A stretch of 64,000 bases of DNA from Chitinophagaceae bacterium UBA1930 (GCA_002337145.1 DDFK01000002.1:496001-560000); one strand, 5' to 3'; numbered from the stretch's first letter, positions 45,164 through 53,637 are shown. Program-made: numbers and translations. Notes: a model not told the origin generated them from the sequence alone.

Positions 45164-45574
45164 ATGATTAAAAGAAGGCTGGTTTACCTTATACTTTTCT
45201 GCTTTTGTACATGGCTTGCATTGGCCACCAGGAACCACAAAGCATGGTTTTGCCCCATAATAGTAACCTATGGTGGCGATGTGATATGGGCCGGCATGTT
45301 CGTATTTTTTCTGCGGATGTTTTTTGTAAAAACGCCGCTATGGAAACTTGCACTCATCAATTATATACTGGGTGTGCTGGACGAGTGCTCGCAACTGATA
45401 ACAGTGCCCTGGTTTGTGGCCATCAGGCAAACAAAACTGGGCAAATTGATGCTAGGTGTTGGTTTTGTTTGGAGCGATCTTGTGTGCTATGCAATTGGTA
45501 CCTGCATTGCTTGGGCCATTGCAGTTGTGATTGATAAATATACTGCCGGTAAGCAACTGTCTTTATTCAACTAG
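45164..45574 (+). CDS. DUF2809 domain-containing membrane protein
   Basis: A 136-aa protein with about four membrane helices, starting KRRLVYLILFCFCTWLALATR, with the DUF2809 signature GGDVIWAGMFVFFLRMFF and EcsQ-like ILGVLDECSQLITVPWFVAIRQTKLGKLMLG. Function unknown. The start is ATG 45164, since the in-frame TTG at 45158 adds only two residues. Its TAG stop overlaps the TAG stop of the convergent gene in the 4-bp palindrome CTAG. Confidence 0.85.
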   Translation: MIKRRLVYLILFCFCTWLALATRNHKAWFCPIIVTYGGDVIWAGMFVFFLRMFFVKTPLWKLALINYILGVLDECSQLITVPWFVAIRQTKLGKLMLGVGFVWSDLVCYAIGTCIAWAIAVVIDKYTAGKQLSLFN

Positions 45575-46056
45575 CCAAACTCTTCGTGCATAATGTCAAT
45601 AGCTTGCCGTATCTGTGCATCATCTTCTTTTAAATAATCATTTGACAATAACAGCACCCATTTCTTTTTTAATAGGCTGCCGCTTTTGTAATGAATCAGG
45701 AAATGCGGTTTCTGTATGCTGTATATAGCCGGCTTGAATTCTATTTTTGCAATGGCTGCCCTTGGTATAAAAGTATCTGTTGAAAATTGGTTGCGTTTAA
45801 TAACCCGTATAGAAAACCACGCCACTGCAACCAGGCACAATAAGAACCTGTACCAGTCCTTGCCAACAAAACTGAAAATGGCTGCAGCAACAAAAAAGGC
45901 AATTGCAAGTGAATAGATAATTACCCGTACAGGTATGGTGCTGTCCTCTTTCAACTCGTCTATGCTTACTGGCTCCTCCCTTGCTGTAATCGCAATTTTA
46001 TCCAGCAATATATGGCAATAGCCATGCTCAATTTTAAACACACGTTCAGGCAGCAT
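45571..46056 (-). CDS. Hypothetical protein with a two-helix membrane segment
   Basis: A 161-aa protein of unknown family. Residues near 40-60 and 65-80 are hydrophobic (VRVIIYSLAIAFFVAAAIFSFV and YRFLLCLVAVAWFSI), with soluble ends. The C-terminal half (FIPRAAIAKIEFKPAIYSIQKPHFLIHYKSGSLLKKKWVLLLSND) resembles a PH-like or YcxB-type cytoplasmic domain, but I would not name it. The ATG at 46056 is chosen; an in-frame TTG at 46092 would add 12 residues. It ends in the CTAG overlap with the DUF2809 gene. Confidence 0.65.
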   Translation of the reverse strand: MLPERVFKIEHGYCHILLDKIAITAREEPVSIDELKEDSTIPVRVIIYSLAIAFFVAAAIFSFVGKDWYRFLLCLVAVAWFSIRVIKRNQFSTDTFIPRAAIAKIEFKPAIYSIQKPHFLIHYKSGSLLKKKWVLLLSNDYLKEDDAQIRQAIDIMHEEFG

Positions 46057-46146
46057 GCTGTTTTTATGACAATATAGATACTTATCGGCCAACTTTCAAT
46101 GATACAAACAAGAAGCTGTGCATTTGGATTTGCTACCAATAAATAA

Positions 46147-46170
46147 AAAAGCCGATTGGTGAATCGGCTT
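46147..46170. terminator. Terminator after the OmpA lipoprotein gene
   Basis: A perfect stem AAAGCCGATT-ggtg-AATCGGCTTT, 26 nt after the stop codon of the minus-strand OmpA gene. It is symmetrical. Confidence 0.85.
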
Positions 46171-46195
46171 TCTTGTAAAAAATGTTATTGCTTTT

Positions 46196-47086
46196 TTATT
46201 TACTGGCGTTGCTGTCCTGTATCAGTTTCATCAACTCGTCCAGTTTAGGTTCCAGAATAATTTCTGTTCTCCTGTTATGTGCACGCCCTTGCGAGGTAAT
46301 ATTGGTATCAATAGGATCGTACTTGCTTCTGCCGCTTGCGGTAACCCTTGCAGCATCCACGTTATAGTTCTGTGTAAGTATGCGTACAATTGAGGTGGAG
46401 CGGGCCACGCTTAGGTCCCAGTTATCGCTGTACCTGCCTTTGATGGGGATTGAATCCGTATGCCCTTCAATATCCACATTAATGTCCTTGTTGTTGTTCA
46501 GTACGGTTGCCAATTGCTGCAGTGCATTTTTGCCCTGTGCATTTACCACTGCACTACCCGAAGGGAACAACAAATTTTCTGAAAGGCTCACATATACTTT
46601 ACCGTTTTTGGTAGTAACGGTTAAATCGTTTGCCGAAAAATCAACCAGGGCATCGCTTATTTTTTTCTTCAATGCCTCTGTTGCCTGGCGTTGCTGGTTA
46701 ATCAATGCCTGCAACTGCTCCAGCCTTTCCTGCTGGCTGGCAATGGTCCGTCCTGCAGCATCTTTGGTGCCTTGCAGCTCAGCCTGTGTGCCTTGCAATT
46801 GTTGTCTTGTGCCGCTTAACTGGTTCTGTGCATTACCCAATCTCTTGGTTAAATCGTCATTGGCACTGTTCAATCTGTTCACATCGTCTGTAAGCTTGCT
46901 TACATTGGCGGTTAAACTGTTTTTCTCTGCAGTAAGCTTATCAATGCGGTTGGCCATCATGGTGCTATCGCCCTGCAAACGCTGTATGTTATTGTTGGCA
47001 TCGGTAAGGTAACGCTTTGCAACGCATGAAGAAAACAATGCAGCAATCAAACATAGCTTGCCTGCTTTCAGTAGTATTTGTTTCAT
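46196..47086 (-). CDS. OmpA family lipoprotein with coiled coil
   Basis: A 296-aa lipoprotein (lipobox LFSSC) that tethers the outer membrane to peptidoglycan. A long coiled coil with many Lys/Leu/Gln heptads (IDKLTAEKNSLTANVSKLTDDVNRLNSANDDLTKRLGNAQNQL) is followed by a C-terminal OmpA domain with NVDIEGHTDSIPIKGRYSDNWDLSVARSTSIVRIL and ASGRSKYDP. This matches Pal- or YiaD-like peptidoglycan-associated proteins. ATG start. Function in envelope integrity is inferred from the domain. Confidence 0.9.
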   Translation of the reverse strand: MKQILLKAGKLCLIAALFSSCVAKRYLTDANNNIQRLQGDSTMMANRIDKLTAEKNSLTANVSKLTDDVNRLNSANDDLTKRLGNAQNQLSGTRQQLQGTQAELQGTKDAAGRTIASQQERLEQLQALINQQRQATEALKKKISDALVDFSANDLTVTTKNGKVYVSLSENLLFPSGSAVVNAQGKNALQQLATVLNNNKDINVDIEGHTDSIPIKGRYSDNWDLSVARSTSIVRILTQNYNVDAARVTASGRSKYDPIDTNITSQGRAHNRRTEIILEPKLDELMKLIQDSNASK

Positions 47087-47189
47087 AAAATAGTTTATGG
47101 CTATGTATGCAATATCATGCCATTAACCTAAACCGTTGTAAATGAAACAAACAGTACAGTAGGTGTGTTGCATATTCTCCACACAATGG

Positions 47190-47558
47190 TTAGGCAACAG
47201 CTTTTAGCTTATGGTACGTAACGTAAGAAACAATGAGTATGGCCAAAATGATTAATGGAAAAATGGCAAAGAAACCAAACCCATCCACTACCCAATGGCT
47301 TACGCATGCAGCAATAAAGTCTATAGCAAAGCCTGCATAGGCCCATTCTTTAATGCGGCCCGGAACTTTTGGTATAATCAGGCTAAGGGCACCCAATACT
47401 TTAAACACGGTTAGCATAATGCCAAAATATTCGGGATAGCCTAAATGGCTGATGCCTTCTTTGGCATCTTTGGTTTGCGAGAACAGGGCAGGCATTACCC
47501 CTTCAAATAAAAAGATAATGGTGGTAGATACCCAAAAGATAATTCTGTTTGCTTTCAT
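47190..47558 (-). CDS. DoxX-like family membrane protein
   Basis: A 122-aa protein with four membrane helices: RIIFWVSTTIIFLFEGVMPALF, YFGIMLTVFKVLGALSLIIP, WAYAGFAIDFIAACVSHWVV and FAIFPLIILAILIVSYVTY. The spacing and the HLGYPEYF segment are typical of the DoxX-like group. Function unknown; some relatives are redox or stress-linked. A -7 box candidate (47717-47724) lies 160 nt upstream. Confidence 0.88.
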   Translation of the reverse strand: MKANRIIFWVSTTIIFLFEGVMPALFSQTKDAKEGISHLGYPEYFGIMLTVFKVLGALSLIIPKVPGRIKEWAYAGFAIDFIAACVSHWVVDGFGFFAIFPLIILAILIVSYVTYHKLKAVA

Positions 47559-47887
47559 GGCTTGTTTGTTTTTGGTTGTATGATTGAATAGGGAATAATT
47601 GCTTACATTTTTTTGCTTTCAATTCTTCGTGGCCTTTCAGGTACAAAGGCAATGCTGCCAATGCGTACTACTGGTACAGTGCTGCATCCAATTTTTCATT
47701 GTATGTTTTTGTTTAACAAATATAGTTTGCCGCAATTGCCAAAGCAATGGCCCAAAACGACTTTATGCAGGTGTGCATACGACCCGGTTGCTGTATCTGT
47801 TGCCCGGTTATTGTTGGGCCGTACCGCTACCAAAATATGTATTCTCGGTTTTTTATGATAGATTAGCTTTCATCTCAATAACACAAC
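47559..47887. other. Divergent intergenic region between the DoxX-like gene and the hydrolase gene
   Basis: 329 bp with no convincing gene. On the minus strand TATATTTG (47717-47724) with TTG 20 bp further upstream (plus-strand CAA at 47745-47747) is a likely promoter for the DoxX-like gene. On the plus strand TAGCTTTC at about 47869 is one mismatch from a -7 box and just precedes the hydrolase ATG. The plus-strand ORFs that cross the region do not look like proteins. Confidence 0.45.
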
Positions 47888-48802
47888 ATGAAGAAGTTTT
47901 TGGTTTTGTTTTTTGTATCCTGTGCCTTGATGGCAACTGCACAGGATACTGCCAGCTATACCAGCAGCGAAATCATCTATGGCCGAAAAGATGGCATGGC
48001 ATTAACCATGATTAGGGTAGTGCCCAAACAGGCCACCAACGGAAAATGTATTGTGGAACTGGTAAGCGGCAATTGGGTATCATCGTACAGGGGTATCGAT
48101 AACCGTATAAAAGCAACTACCACTTATACCAAACGTGGCTACACTGTTTTTTTGGTAATGCATGGTTCGCAGCCACGCTATACCATACCCGATGAAGTGG
48201 CCGATGTAAAGCGTGCCGTTCGTTTTATACGCTACAACGCCCATGCCTATGCCATTGATGCCGACCATATTGGCATTACTGGCTATTCATCTGGCGGCAA
48301 CTTGTCGTTGCTTACTGCCTATGCCGATGATACAAGGGATGCAAATGCCAAAGACTCGATAGACCAGGTATCTGCAAGGGTACAGGCAGTGGGCGTTTTC
48401 TTTCCGCCAACAGATTTTTTTAATTTTGGCACCGCCAATTTTGAAGCATATAAGAATAAGAAACTGCTGGCCACCATTGGTGTTGCCGGTGCATTTGATT
48501 TTAAGGTGCTGGATGCCGCCACAAAAACCTACCAGCCCGTTAGCGATTCTGCGGCACTGGTAATTATTAAACAGGTTTCGCCTATTTATGCCGTAAGTGC
48601 AGATGACCCGCCCACCCTTATTGTGCATGGCGATGCAGACAGGCTGGTGCCGCTGCAACAGTCGCAATCCATCATCCAAAAATTGACGGAAGCCAAAGTG
48701 CCCAACAATTTAATTGTGGTACCGGGTAAGGGCCACGGCTGGGAGGATATGTTTACCCAAAAGGAAAAGATTGCCGATTGGTTTGATAAATACCTGAAAT
48801 AA
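47888..48802 (+). CDS. Alpha/beta hydrolase, secreted (prolyl oligopeptidase/BD-FAE-like)
   Basis: A 304-aa exported hydrolase with a signal peptide ending MATAQ. The nucleophile elbow is TGYSSGGN with serine 134. A catalytic aspartate lies in HGDADRLVPLQQS and the histidine in VPGKGHGWEDMF. The fold begins with RGYTVFLVMHGSQPRYTIPDEVADVKRAVRFIRYNAH. Relatives include feruloyl esterase-like and dipeptidyl peptidase-like enzymes; the substrate cannot be told. It is convergent with the ABC-F gene. Confidence 0.88.
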   Translation: MKKFLVLFFVSCALMATAQDTASYTSSEIIYGRKDGMALTMIRVVPKQATNGKCIVELVSGNWVSSYRGIDNRIKATTTYTKRGYTVFLVMHGSQPRYTIPDEVADVKRAVRFIRYNAHAYAIDADHIGITGYSSGGNLSLLTAYADDTRDANAKDSIDQVSARVQAVGVFFPPTDFFNFGTANFEAYKNKKLLATIGVAGAFDFKVLDAATKTYQPVSDSAALVIIKQVSPIYAVSADDPPTLIVHGDADRLVPLQQSQSIIQKLTEAKVPNNLIVVPGKGHGWEDMFTQKEKIADWFDKYLK

Positions 48803-48822
48803 TTTTTTGCCGGCCTTTATTG

Positions 48823-48854
48823 CCATGCATTACTGTACCAGCGTTGATGCATGG
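48823..48854. terminator. Possible bidirectional terminator between the hydrolase and ABC-F genes
   Basis: The inverted repeat CCATGCAT (48823-48830)/ATGCATGG (48847-48854) has a 16-nt loop and little T tract. Weak evidence. Confidence 0.3.
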
Positions 48855-48880
48855 TAACAGCAATACATGGCTGCCCTACT

Positions 48881-50467
48881 TTATAGCTGAATGACGCGTT
48901 GTATGTTTGTTTGGTTTAAAAAATATTCATCGTGCGATACTATAATGAGTGTGCCTTTATACTCATGAATGGCAGCGGTTAATATTTCTATGTTTTGTAT
49001 ATCCAGGTTATTGGTTGGCTCGTCCATAAAAATAATATCGGGCCACTGATGGCCAATAGCCAAACAGCAAAGTACTAAACGCATACGCTCGCCGCCACTT
49101 AAGGCACTGCAAGGTTTGTCCCAATCTGTCTGTGCAAACAGGAACCGGGTAAGGTTTATTTTAATTTCATGTTCCTGTAAAGCTGTATGGTTAAACTGTA
49201 GGGCCTGCTGGTACACGGTAAGTTGGTGGTTGATTAAGGAATAATCCTGATCGATATATACCGGTTTGTTGTGTGCCCTATACACGGTGCCTGTTTGTGG
49301 TTCCAATACCTGCAGCAGTATTTTTATTAACGTGGTTTTGCCCGACCCGTTAGGGCCTTTTAATGCAATACGTTCGCCACTTGCAATTTCAAGGGTAAGG
49401 TTCTGTGGCCAAAGCGGTTGGTTGCCGTAGCCAAAGTTTATGCCTGTGGCCTTAAACAGTATTTTACCGGTATGCAGTGCAGGGTTATCGAAATGGATTT
49501 TCATCCGGTCAATATCGGGCAGCGACAAACGCAGTTCTTGCAACGATTGCGAAATGCTGCCAATCTTTTCTGCATGTGCATTTTTTATTTTGGCGGTACT
49601 GTTTTCGGCACTGTTTCTTAACGTGTTCATCATAATGCGGGCCACGCCTGCTTTTTCCTGTTTGTTCTTTCCACGGGCATCCAGCTTTTGCTGTCGCTGC
49701 ACTGTTTCGCGTTGCTTTTCTTTGGCTTTACGCAATGCTTTTTCAGCACTTTGCAGGTGCTGGTTCAGGGCGTTGTTTTCCAGTTGTTTTTGTTCGGCAT
49801 AAAAATCGTAATTGCCACCATACATGGTAATGCCTGTTTTGTTTAATTGGTACACTTTATCCAAAAGGTTCAGTAATTGCCTATCGTGACTTACCACTAA
49901 CAAGGTGCTAGATGTGGTTTGTATAAAGTTGTACAGCAACTGCCTGGCTTCTGTGTCTAAATGGTTGCTGGGCTCATCCAACAAAATAAGTTGGGGTTCG
50001 TAAATGGATATGCCCGCAAGAAAAACCTTTGTTTTTTGCCCACCGCTTAATGTTGCCAGTTTTTGGGTAAGGCTTAAGCTGCCCAATTGCCATTGGTTTA
50101 AGGCATGGAGGCAACGGTCTTCAATTGTCCAGTCATTGTCAACAATGGCAAAATTGTTTTCCGTAACATCACCATTTAAAATGGCTTCAAGTGCGTTTAA
50201 TTTTTCTTCCACACCCAAAGCCTGGGCCACGGTTAAGTGGTTGTATTGTCCAAATATTTGGGGCACGTAATAAGGCTGGCTATCAAGTGTTAACTGCCCG
50301 GCAGATGGTTGCAACCTACCTGCACAAATGCCAAGCAGGGTAGATTTGCCCGAACCGTTGTTGCCAATTAATGCTATTTTATTGTGGGTATTAACCGTAA
50401 AACCAATATTGCTGAACAATAGGGTTTTGTTGGGATGCGTGTACGCAATGTTGTGTAAAGTAAGCAT
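48881..50467 (-). CDS. ABC-F family ATPase
   Basis: A 528-aa soluble protein with two ABC ATPase domains and no membrane helices, the ABC-F plan of translation factors and antibiotic-protection proteins. Domain 1 has ALIGNNGSGKSTLLG (Walker A), TLSGGQKTKVFLAG and LILLDEPSNHLD. Domain 2 has ALKGPNGSGKTTLIK, ALSGGERMRLVLCCL and IIFMDEPTNNLD. A charged linker (QSAEKALRKAKEKQRETVQRQQKLDARGK) joins them. A clear Shine-Dalgarno AAGGAG precedes the ATG at 50467, unusual in this window. Resistance or housekeeping role cannot be told by sequence. Confidence 0.92.
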   Translation of the reverse strand: MLTLHNIAYTHPNKTLLFSNIGFTVNTHNKIALIGNNGSGKSTLLGICAGRLQPSAGQLTLDSQPYYVPQIFGQYNHLTVAQALGVEEKLNALEAILNGDVTENNFAIVDNDWTIEDRCLHALNQWQLGSLSLTQKLATLSGGQKTKVFLAGISIYEPQLILLDEPSNHLDTEARQLLYNFIQTTSSTLLVVSHDRQLLNLLDKVYQLNKTGITMYGGNYDFYAEQKQLENNALNQHLQSAEKALRKAKEKQRETVQRQQKLDARGKNKQEKAGVARIMMNTLRNSAENSTAKIKNAHAEKIGSISQSLQELRLSLPDIDRMKIHFDNPALHTGKILFKATGINFGYGNQPLWPQNLTLEIASGERIALKGPNGSGKTTLIKILLQVLEPQTGTVYRAHNKPVYIDQDYSLINHQLTVYQQALQFNHTALQEHEIKINLTRFLFAQTDWDKPCSALSGGERMRLVLCCLAIGHQWPDIIFMDEPTNNLDIQNIEILTAAIHEYKGTLIIVSHDEYFLNQTNIQRVIQL

Positions 50468-50496
50468 GCTCTCCTTCTTTAAAAATTGAATAAAAC

Positions 50497-50520
50497 AGGC
50501 AAGCACAAATTGGCTTGCTG
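50497..50520 (-). promoter_or_regulatory. Hairpin in the ABC-F 5' leader
   Basis: On the minus strand GCAAGC-caatttgt-GCTTGC forms a 6-bp stem 8 nt apart, about 30 nt before the start codon and downstream of the candidate promoter at 50581. It is followed by CTGTTTTATT, so attenuation is conceivable, as known for antibiotic-induced ABC-F genes in Firmicutes, but this is inference. Confidence 0.35.
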
Positions 50521-50580
50521 TATTTACCTACCTGAAAGAAGTGCTATTTTACATTGATGGTACGCTTAGTGTTTAGTGGA

Positions 50581-50588
50581 CAAATATA
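50581..50588 (-). promoter_or_regulatory. Candidate -7 box for the ABC-F gene
   Basis: On the minus strand this reads TATATTTG, an exact TAnnTTTG match, 113 nt before the ATG at 50467, giving an unusually long leader for this window. Confidence 0.4.
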
Positions 50589-50684
50589 GGAACTGTTTTT
50601 TTAGTGGCCACCATTAGCAGCAGGCATGTGTGCTTGCAAGGGAGGTTAATGCACCAAAAAATGTAGCTATGGTATAAGACTTTC

Positions 50685-51106
50685 TCACCACTCCCTCCAT
50701 TCGCTTGCCAGCCCTTCGCCGTATGAATAGTTTGCGGGGTTAAGCCCACAGGCAATGGTTATTTCGTCTGTAAGTTCGCAAAGGTGTTCCCTTTCGTCAG
50801 TTTCAATCAAGCCATTTATGCTTCATTCAGTTGATTGGTTGCAAGGATAGCGGTTTTGAACAATTGCTTTTTTTGTTCTTCGCTTGCATGCTCGCCTAAT
50901 GCAATAAGCGATGCAATCAAATCGTCGAACACTTTTTTTATTTTGTTACAGTTTTCTTTGGTGTATTGGGTAAGGCCATTGCTGTAGTTTTCTTGCCACC
51001 GGGCAAACGGGTAAAATTGTTTGGCTGCCAAAAGCTTTTGCTCGTAGTGTGTGCCAGTAGGGCCAGCATTTTGTTTCTTACCAAAGAACCGATCAAAAAA
51101 CGACAT
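50685..51106 (-). pseudogene. Hypothetical gene with a likely 1-nt frameshift
   Basis: The first 96 codons (50816-51106) begin MSFFDRFFGKKQNA and end TNQLNEA then TAA. Re-reading one base back gives EA-INGLIETDEREHL in the next frame, which continues through CELTDEITIACGLNPANYSY to GLASEWREW and a TGA at 50685-50687. The joined protein of about 139 aa reads smoothly, and the second part is acidic and protein-like. There is an upstream stop at 50823-50825 in that frame and only a TTG at 50810 as an independent start. A lost base after GCA would explain it. The family is not recognised; a sequencing error is possible. Confidence 0.6.
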
Positions 51107-51460
51107 ATAGTTTTACATTTTAACCAATGTACATAGCTTTTGTGTAGCAAAAAAACTTATGAGCAAAAAGCTGCTACAGTTTTGTAGCAAATTTTTTTGT
51201 AGCAAAAAAAATTGCACAATGCAATTTGCTACAACTTTTAAAAATATTTCTTGTAGCAAAAAATTAATAAAAGCAAACTTTGCTACAAAACCGTAGCAAA
51301 GCAATAATGGGTAAAAGCCTGCTACAATGGGTTTTAAAAATACAGGTGGCAAAGTTTGGCCGAGGTAAGCATAATTTCTTTTACATTGTAACAGCTATAA
51401 ACTGGGATCTATATTATTCGAACTATAATATTATCATTTTAATGCCTATTGGGAGCAGGT
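51107..51460. other. Intergenic region dominated by TTGTAGCAAA motifs
   Basis: 354 bp upstream of the frameshifted gene without a plausible gene; the in-frame ORFs over it are translations of the repeat. The left two thirds hold the motif cluster annotated separately. The right third (51331-51460) is plain A/T-rich sequence. Confidence 0.6.
51143..51327. repeat. Cluster of about nine TTGTAGCAAA motifs in both orientations
   Basis: Copies near the consensus (T)TTGTAGCAAA occur at about 51143, 51171 (inverted, partial), 51181, 51197, 51226 (inverted), 51251, 51279 (inverted), 51292 (partial) and 51318 (inverted). Pairs form hairpins: TTGTAGCAAA...ATTGC-acaat-GCAAT-TTGCTACAA near 51198-51235, and TTTGCTAC-aaaac-cGTAGCAAA at 51279-51300. 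Spacing is irregular, so this is neither a simple tandem repeat nor a CRISPR. Confidence 0.75.
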
Positions 51461-52117
51461 TTATTTATTACTGAATAATTTGTTTTCCATTTCAAATACT
51501 TTGTTTGCTTCAAAGTAATAGGTTTTGGTTTCTCCATCTTCTGTTTTTACAACCATTTTATCGCAGGTGTTTTTGCCTCCTGTACTTATGCTTTGTTGTT
51601 GCATGCTGGCACCCACCATGCTTAGTATAAAATATTCTTCTTCAATTTGTGTAACATGCCAACCTGTTTCGCAGGTTTTTCCATCGCCGCTATTGGTAAT
51701 GGAGTATAGCAGCCCAAACTCAATATCGTGGTATTTATTCCTGTTTGCAGTGTCGCCCAGAATTTTGTAAGTCTGCTGTAGGTACTTGTGTGCAAATAAA
51801 CTTGTATAGTCTATGCTTAACATGGCTTTTGTTAGCTTAATTACATTGTTGTAGTTTTTGTTTCTTATTTCAGCATATACCTGTTTTTTTAGGTTGTCGT
51901 AATTTGTACTCTTTTTACTAAACTGTTTGCTTTCCAGGAAGCTGTGCCTAAAGTCGGTATAGTCAATATTTAACTTGCCACTTTCCAATTGGCTTACATA
52001 GTTGGAATATTTGTCGTTCAACTGCGGGATTTCAATGTTGGCAACATCTTGCCCAAATGAGAATATAGTGCCAAGGGTTAAGAGGGCAGTTAAACAGTAC
52101 AGTTTGTATTGTTTCAT
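51461..52117 (-). CDS. DUF4919 domain-containing exported protein
   Basis: A 218-aa protein with a signal peptide ending FSFGQ. The conserved part includes YTDFRHSFLESKQFSKKS, a TPR-like YNNVIKLTKAMLSIDYTSLFAHKYLQQTYKILGD, and the C-terminal DUF4919 signature SGDGKTCETGWHVTQIEEEYFILSMVG and YDKM-like CDKMVVKTEDG. Function unknown. The start is ATG 52117; an in-frame ATG at 52141 adds 8 residues before the signal peptide. A promoter with TTG-N21-TATATTTG precedes it. Confidence 0.82.
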   Translation of the reverse strand: MKQYKLYCLTALLTLGTIFSFGQDVANIEIPQLNDKYSNYVSQLESGKLNIDYTDFRHSFLESKQFSKKSTNYDNLKKQVYAEIRNKNYNNVIKLTKAMLSIDYTSLFAHKYLQQTYKILGDTANRNKYHDIEFGLLYSITNSGDGKTCETGWHVTQIEEEYFILSMVGASMQQQSISTGGKNTCDKMVVKTEDGETKTYYFEANKVFEMENKLFSNK

Positions 52118-52162
52118 GATTATTTGTTGATGGTTGTGCATGAAATTTTTTTAGGGTATTCC

Positions 52163-52194
52163 CAAATATACAAAGGTTCCATTTGCTTTGGCAA
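52163..52194 (-). promoter_or_regulatory. Candidate promoter of the DUF4919 gene
   Basis: On the minus strand TTG (52194-52192) and TATATTTG (52170-52163) are spaced by 21 bp, a full match to the Bacteroidota -33/-7 pattern, about 45 nt before the ATG at 52117. Confidence 0.5.
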
Positions 52195-52366
52195 GCGGCT
52201 TCTATACAAAATGATCCAGTTTTGAAACATGGGCAACAACCAAAATTTTCTGTAGCATTTTAGTAGATTTGATTTTTGTTGTGTTGTTTGTAAAACAAAG
52301 CCACACAAGTATATAACTGCATTTTTTGCATAACCATCTCACCGTATTTAAACCCTTACAAAAAGA

Positions 52367-53626
52367 ATGAAGAAGCAAAAAAAAGTATTCCGTTTCTGGA
52401 AAAAATTGGGGCCTGGACTTATTACCGGTTCAAGCGATGATGACCCCTCGGGCATTGCCACTTACTCGCAGGCGGGGGCACAGTTTGGGTTGGCAACTTT
52501 GTGGACAGCCCTTGTTACTTTTCCGCTAATGGCTGCCATTCAGGAAATGTGTGCAAGAATAGGGCTGATTACTTCGCAGGGCCTAACGGGAACGTTGAAA
52601 AAGAATTATCCCCGTTCCGTTCTGTACCTGATGTTGCTTTTTAGTTTTCCGGCAATTGTTATGAACATTGGTGCCGACATTGCGGGCATGGGTGCCGTGG
52701 GCAACCTGTTGTTCCCGAAAATTGAAGCCACTTATTTTAGCGTGCTATTTACCATTGTGCTTTTGGTGCTGATTATTTACTTGCCTTACCAAAAAATTGC
52801 AGCAGTATTAAAGTACCTGTGCGTGGCATTGATGGTGTACCTGGTTGTTCCTTTTTTTGTAAAACAGGACTGGCTTGCCATTTTCAAATCCACAGTTGTA
52901 CCAACCATAAAATTGGATAAGGATTTTATAAGCATCCTTGTGGCCATACTTGGCACTACCATTTCGCCCTACCTTTTCTTTTGGCAGGCAACGATGGAAG
53001 TGGAGGAGATAAAACATAGAAAGACACACTTGGTGGTGAACAAGAAAGTGATTCATGATGTGAAGCAGGATGTGGATGCAGGCATGCTGTTTTCTAACGT
53101 GGTGATGTGGTTTATTTTACTTACTGCCGGAACGGTTCTTTTTAACAGCAACATTCACCGTATCGATACGGTTGAACAGGCAGCCAAGGCATTGCAACCA
53201 CTTGTGGGCAAGTATGCGTATTGGCTTTTTTCGATTGGCGTAATTGGCACGGGGCTATTGGCCATTCCGGTTTTGAGTGGCTCGCTTTCCTATATTTTCT
53301 GCGAAACATTTGGTTGGAAGGAGGGGCTTGACAATAAGTTTCATGAAGCAAGACCGTTTTACATCATCATTGCCATTTCGTTAATTGTGGGGCTTTCACT
53401 TAACTATATTGGTATTAGCCCGGTAAAGGCATTGATTTATTCTGCCATATTGTATGGGCTAACGGCACCTGTGCTTATTGCCATTATACTGCACATTTGC
53501 AACAATAAAAAAGTAATGGGCGAGTTTACCAACTCAAGAACATCGAACATACTGGGCTTGATAACCTTGCTGCTGATGACGGTTTGTGCAGTGGCCCTGG
53601 TTTATTTCCAGTTTAGTGGTGTGTAG
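52367..53626 (+). CDS. Nramp family divalent metal transporter, non-canonical
   Basis: A 419-aa inner-membrane protein with about eleven helices. The first helix carries GLITGSSDDDPSGIATYSQAGA: canonical Nramp proteins have DPGN here, so the metal-binding loop is altered to DPSG. The sixth-helix region reads TTISPYLFFWQATMEVEE instead of the metal-binding A-x-x-MPH motif, so the canonical methionine is missing. This pattern occurs in Nramp-related proteins whose metal, possibly Mg or Mn, is not firmly known. A symmetric hairpin terminator follows. Confidence 0.85.
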   Translation: MKKQKKVFRFWKKLGPGLITGSSDDDPSGIATYSQAGAQFGLATLWTALVTFPLMAAIQEMCARIGLITSQGLTGTLKKNYPRSVLYLMLLFSFPAIVMNIGADIAGMGAVGNLLFPKIEATYFSVLFTIVLLVLIIYLPYQKIAAVLKYLCVALMVYLVVPFFVKQDWLAIFKSTVVPTIKLDKDFISILVAILGTTISPYLFFWQATMEVEEIKHRKTHLVVNKKVIHDVKQDVDAGMLFSNVVMWFILLTAGTVLFNSNIHRIDTVEQAAKALQPLVGKYAYWLFSIGVIGTGLLAIPVLSGSLSYIFCETFGWKEGLDNKFHEARPFYIIIAISLIVGLSLNYIGISPVKALIYSAILYGLTAPVLIAIILHICNNKKVMGEFTNSRTSNILGLITLLLMTVCAVALVYFQFSGV

Positions 53627-53637
53627 TGTAACGATAG

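Noticed and set aside
51143..51327. CRISPR array
   Set aside because: Copies are about 10 nt, occur in both orientations and have irregular spacing with no unique spacers and no cas genes.
51113..51352. 79-aa minus-strand ORF over the TTGTAGCAAA cluster
   Set aside because: Its FLLQK and LLQN repeats are the translation of the DNA motif; no protein-like composition.
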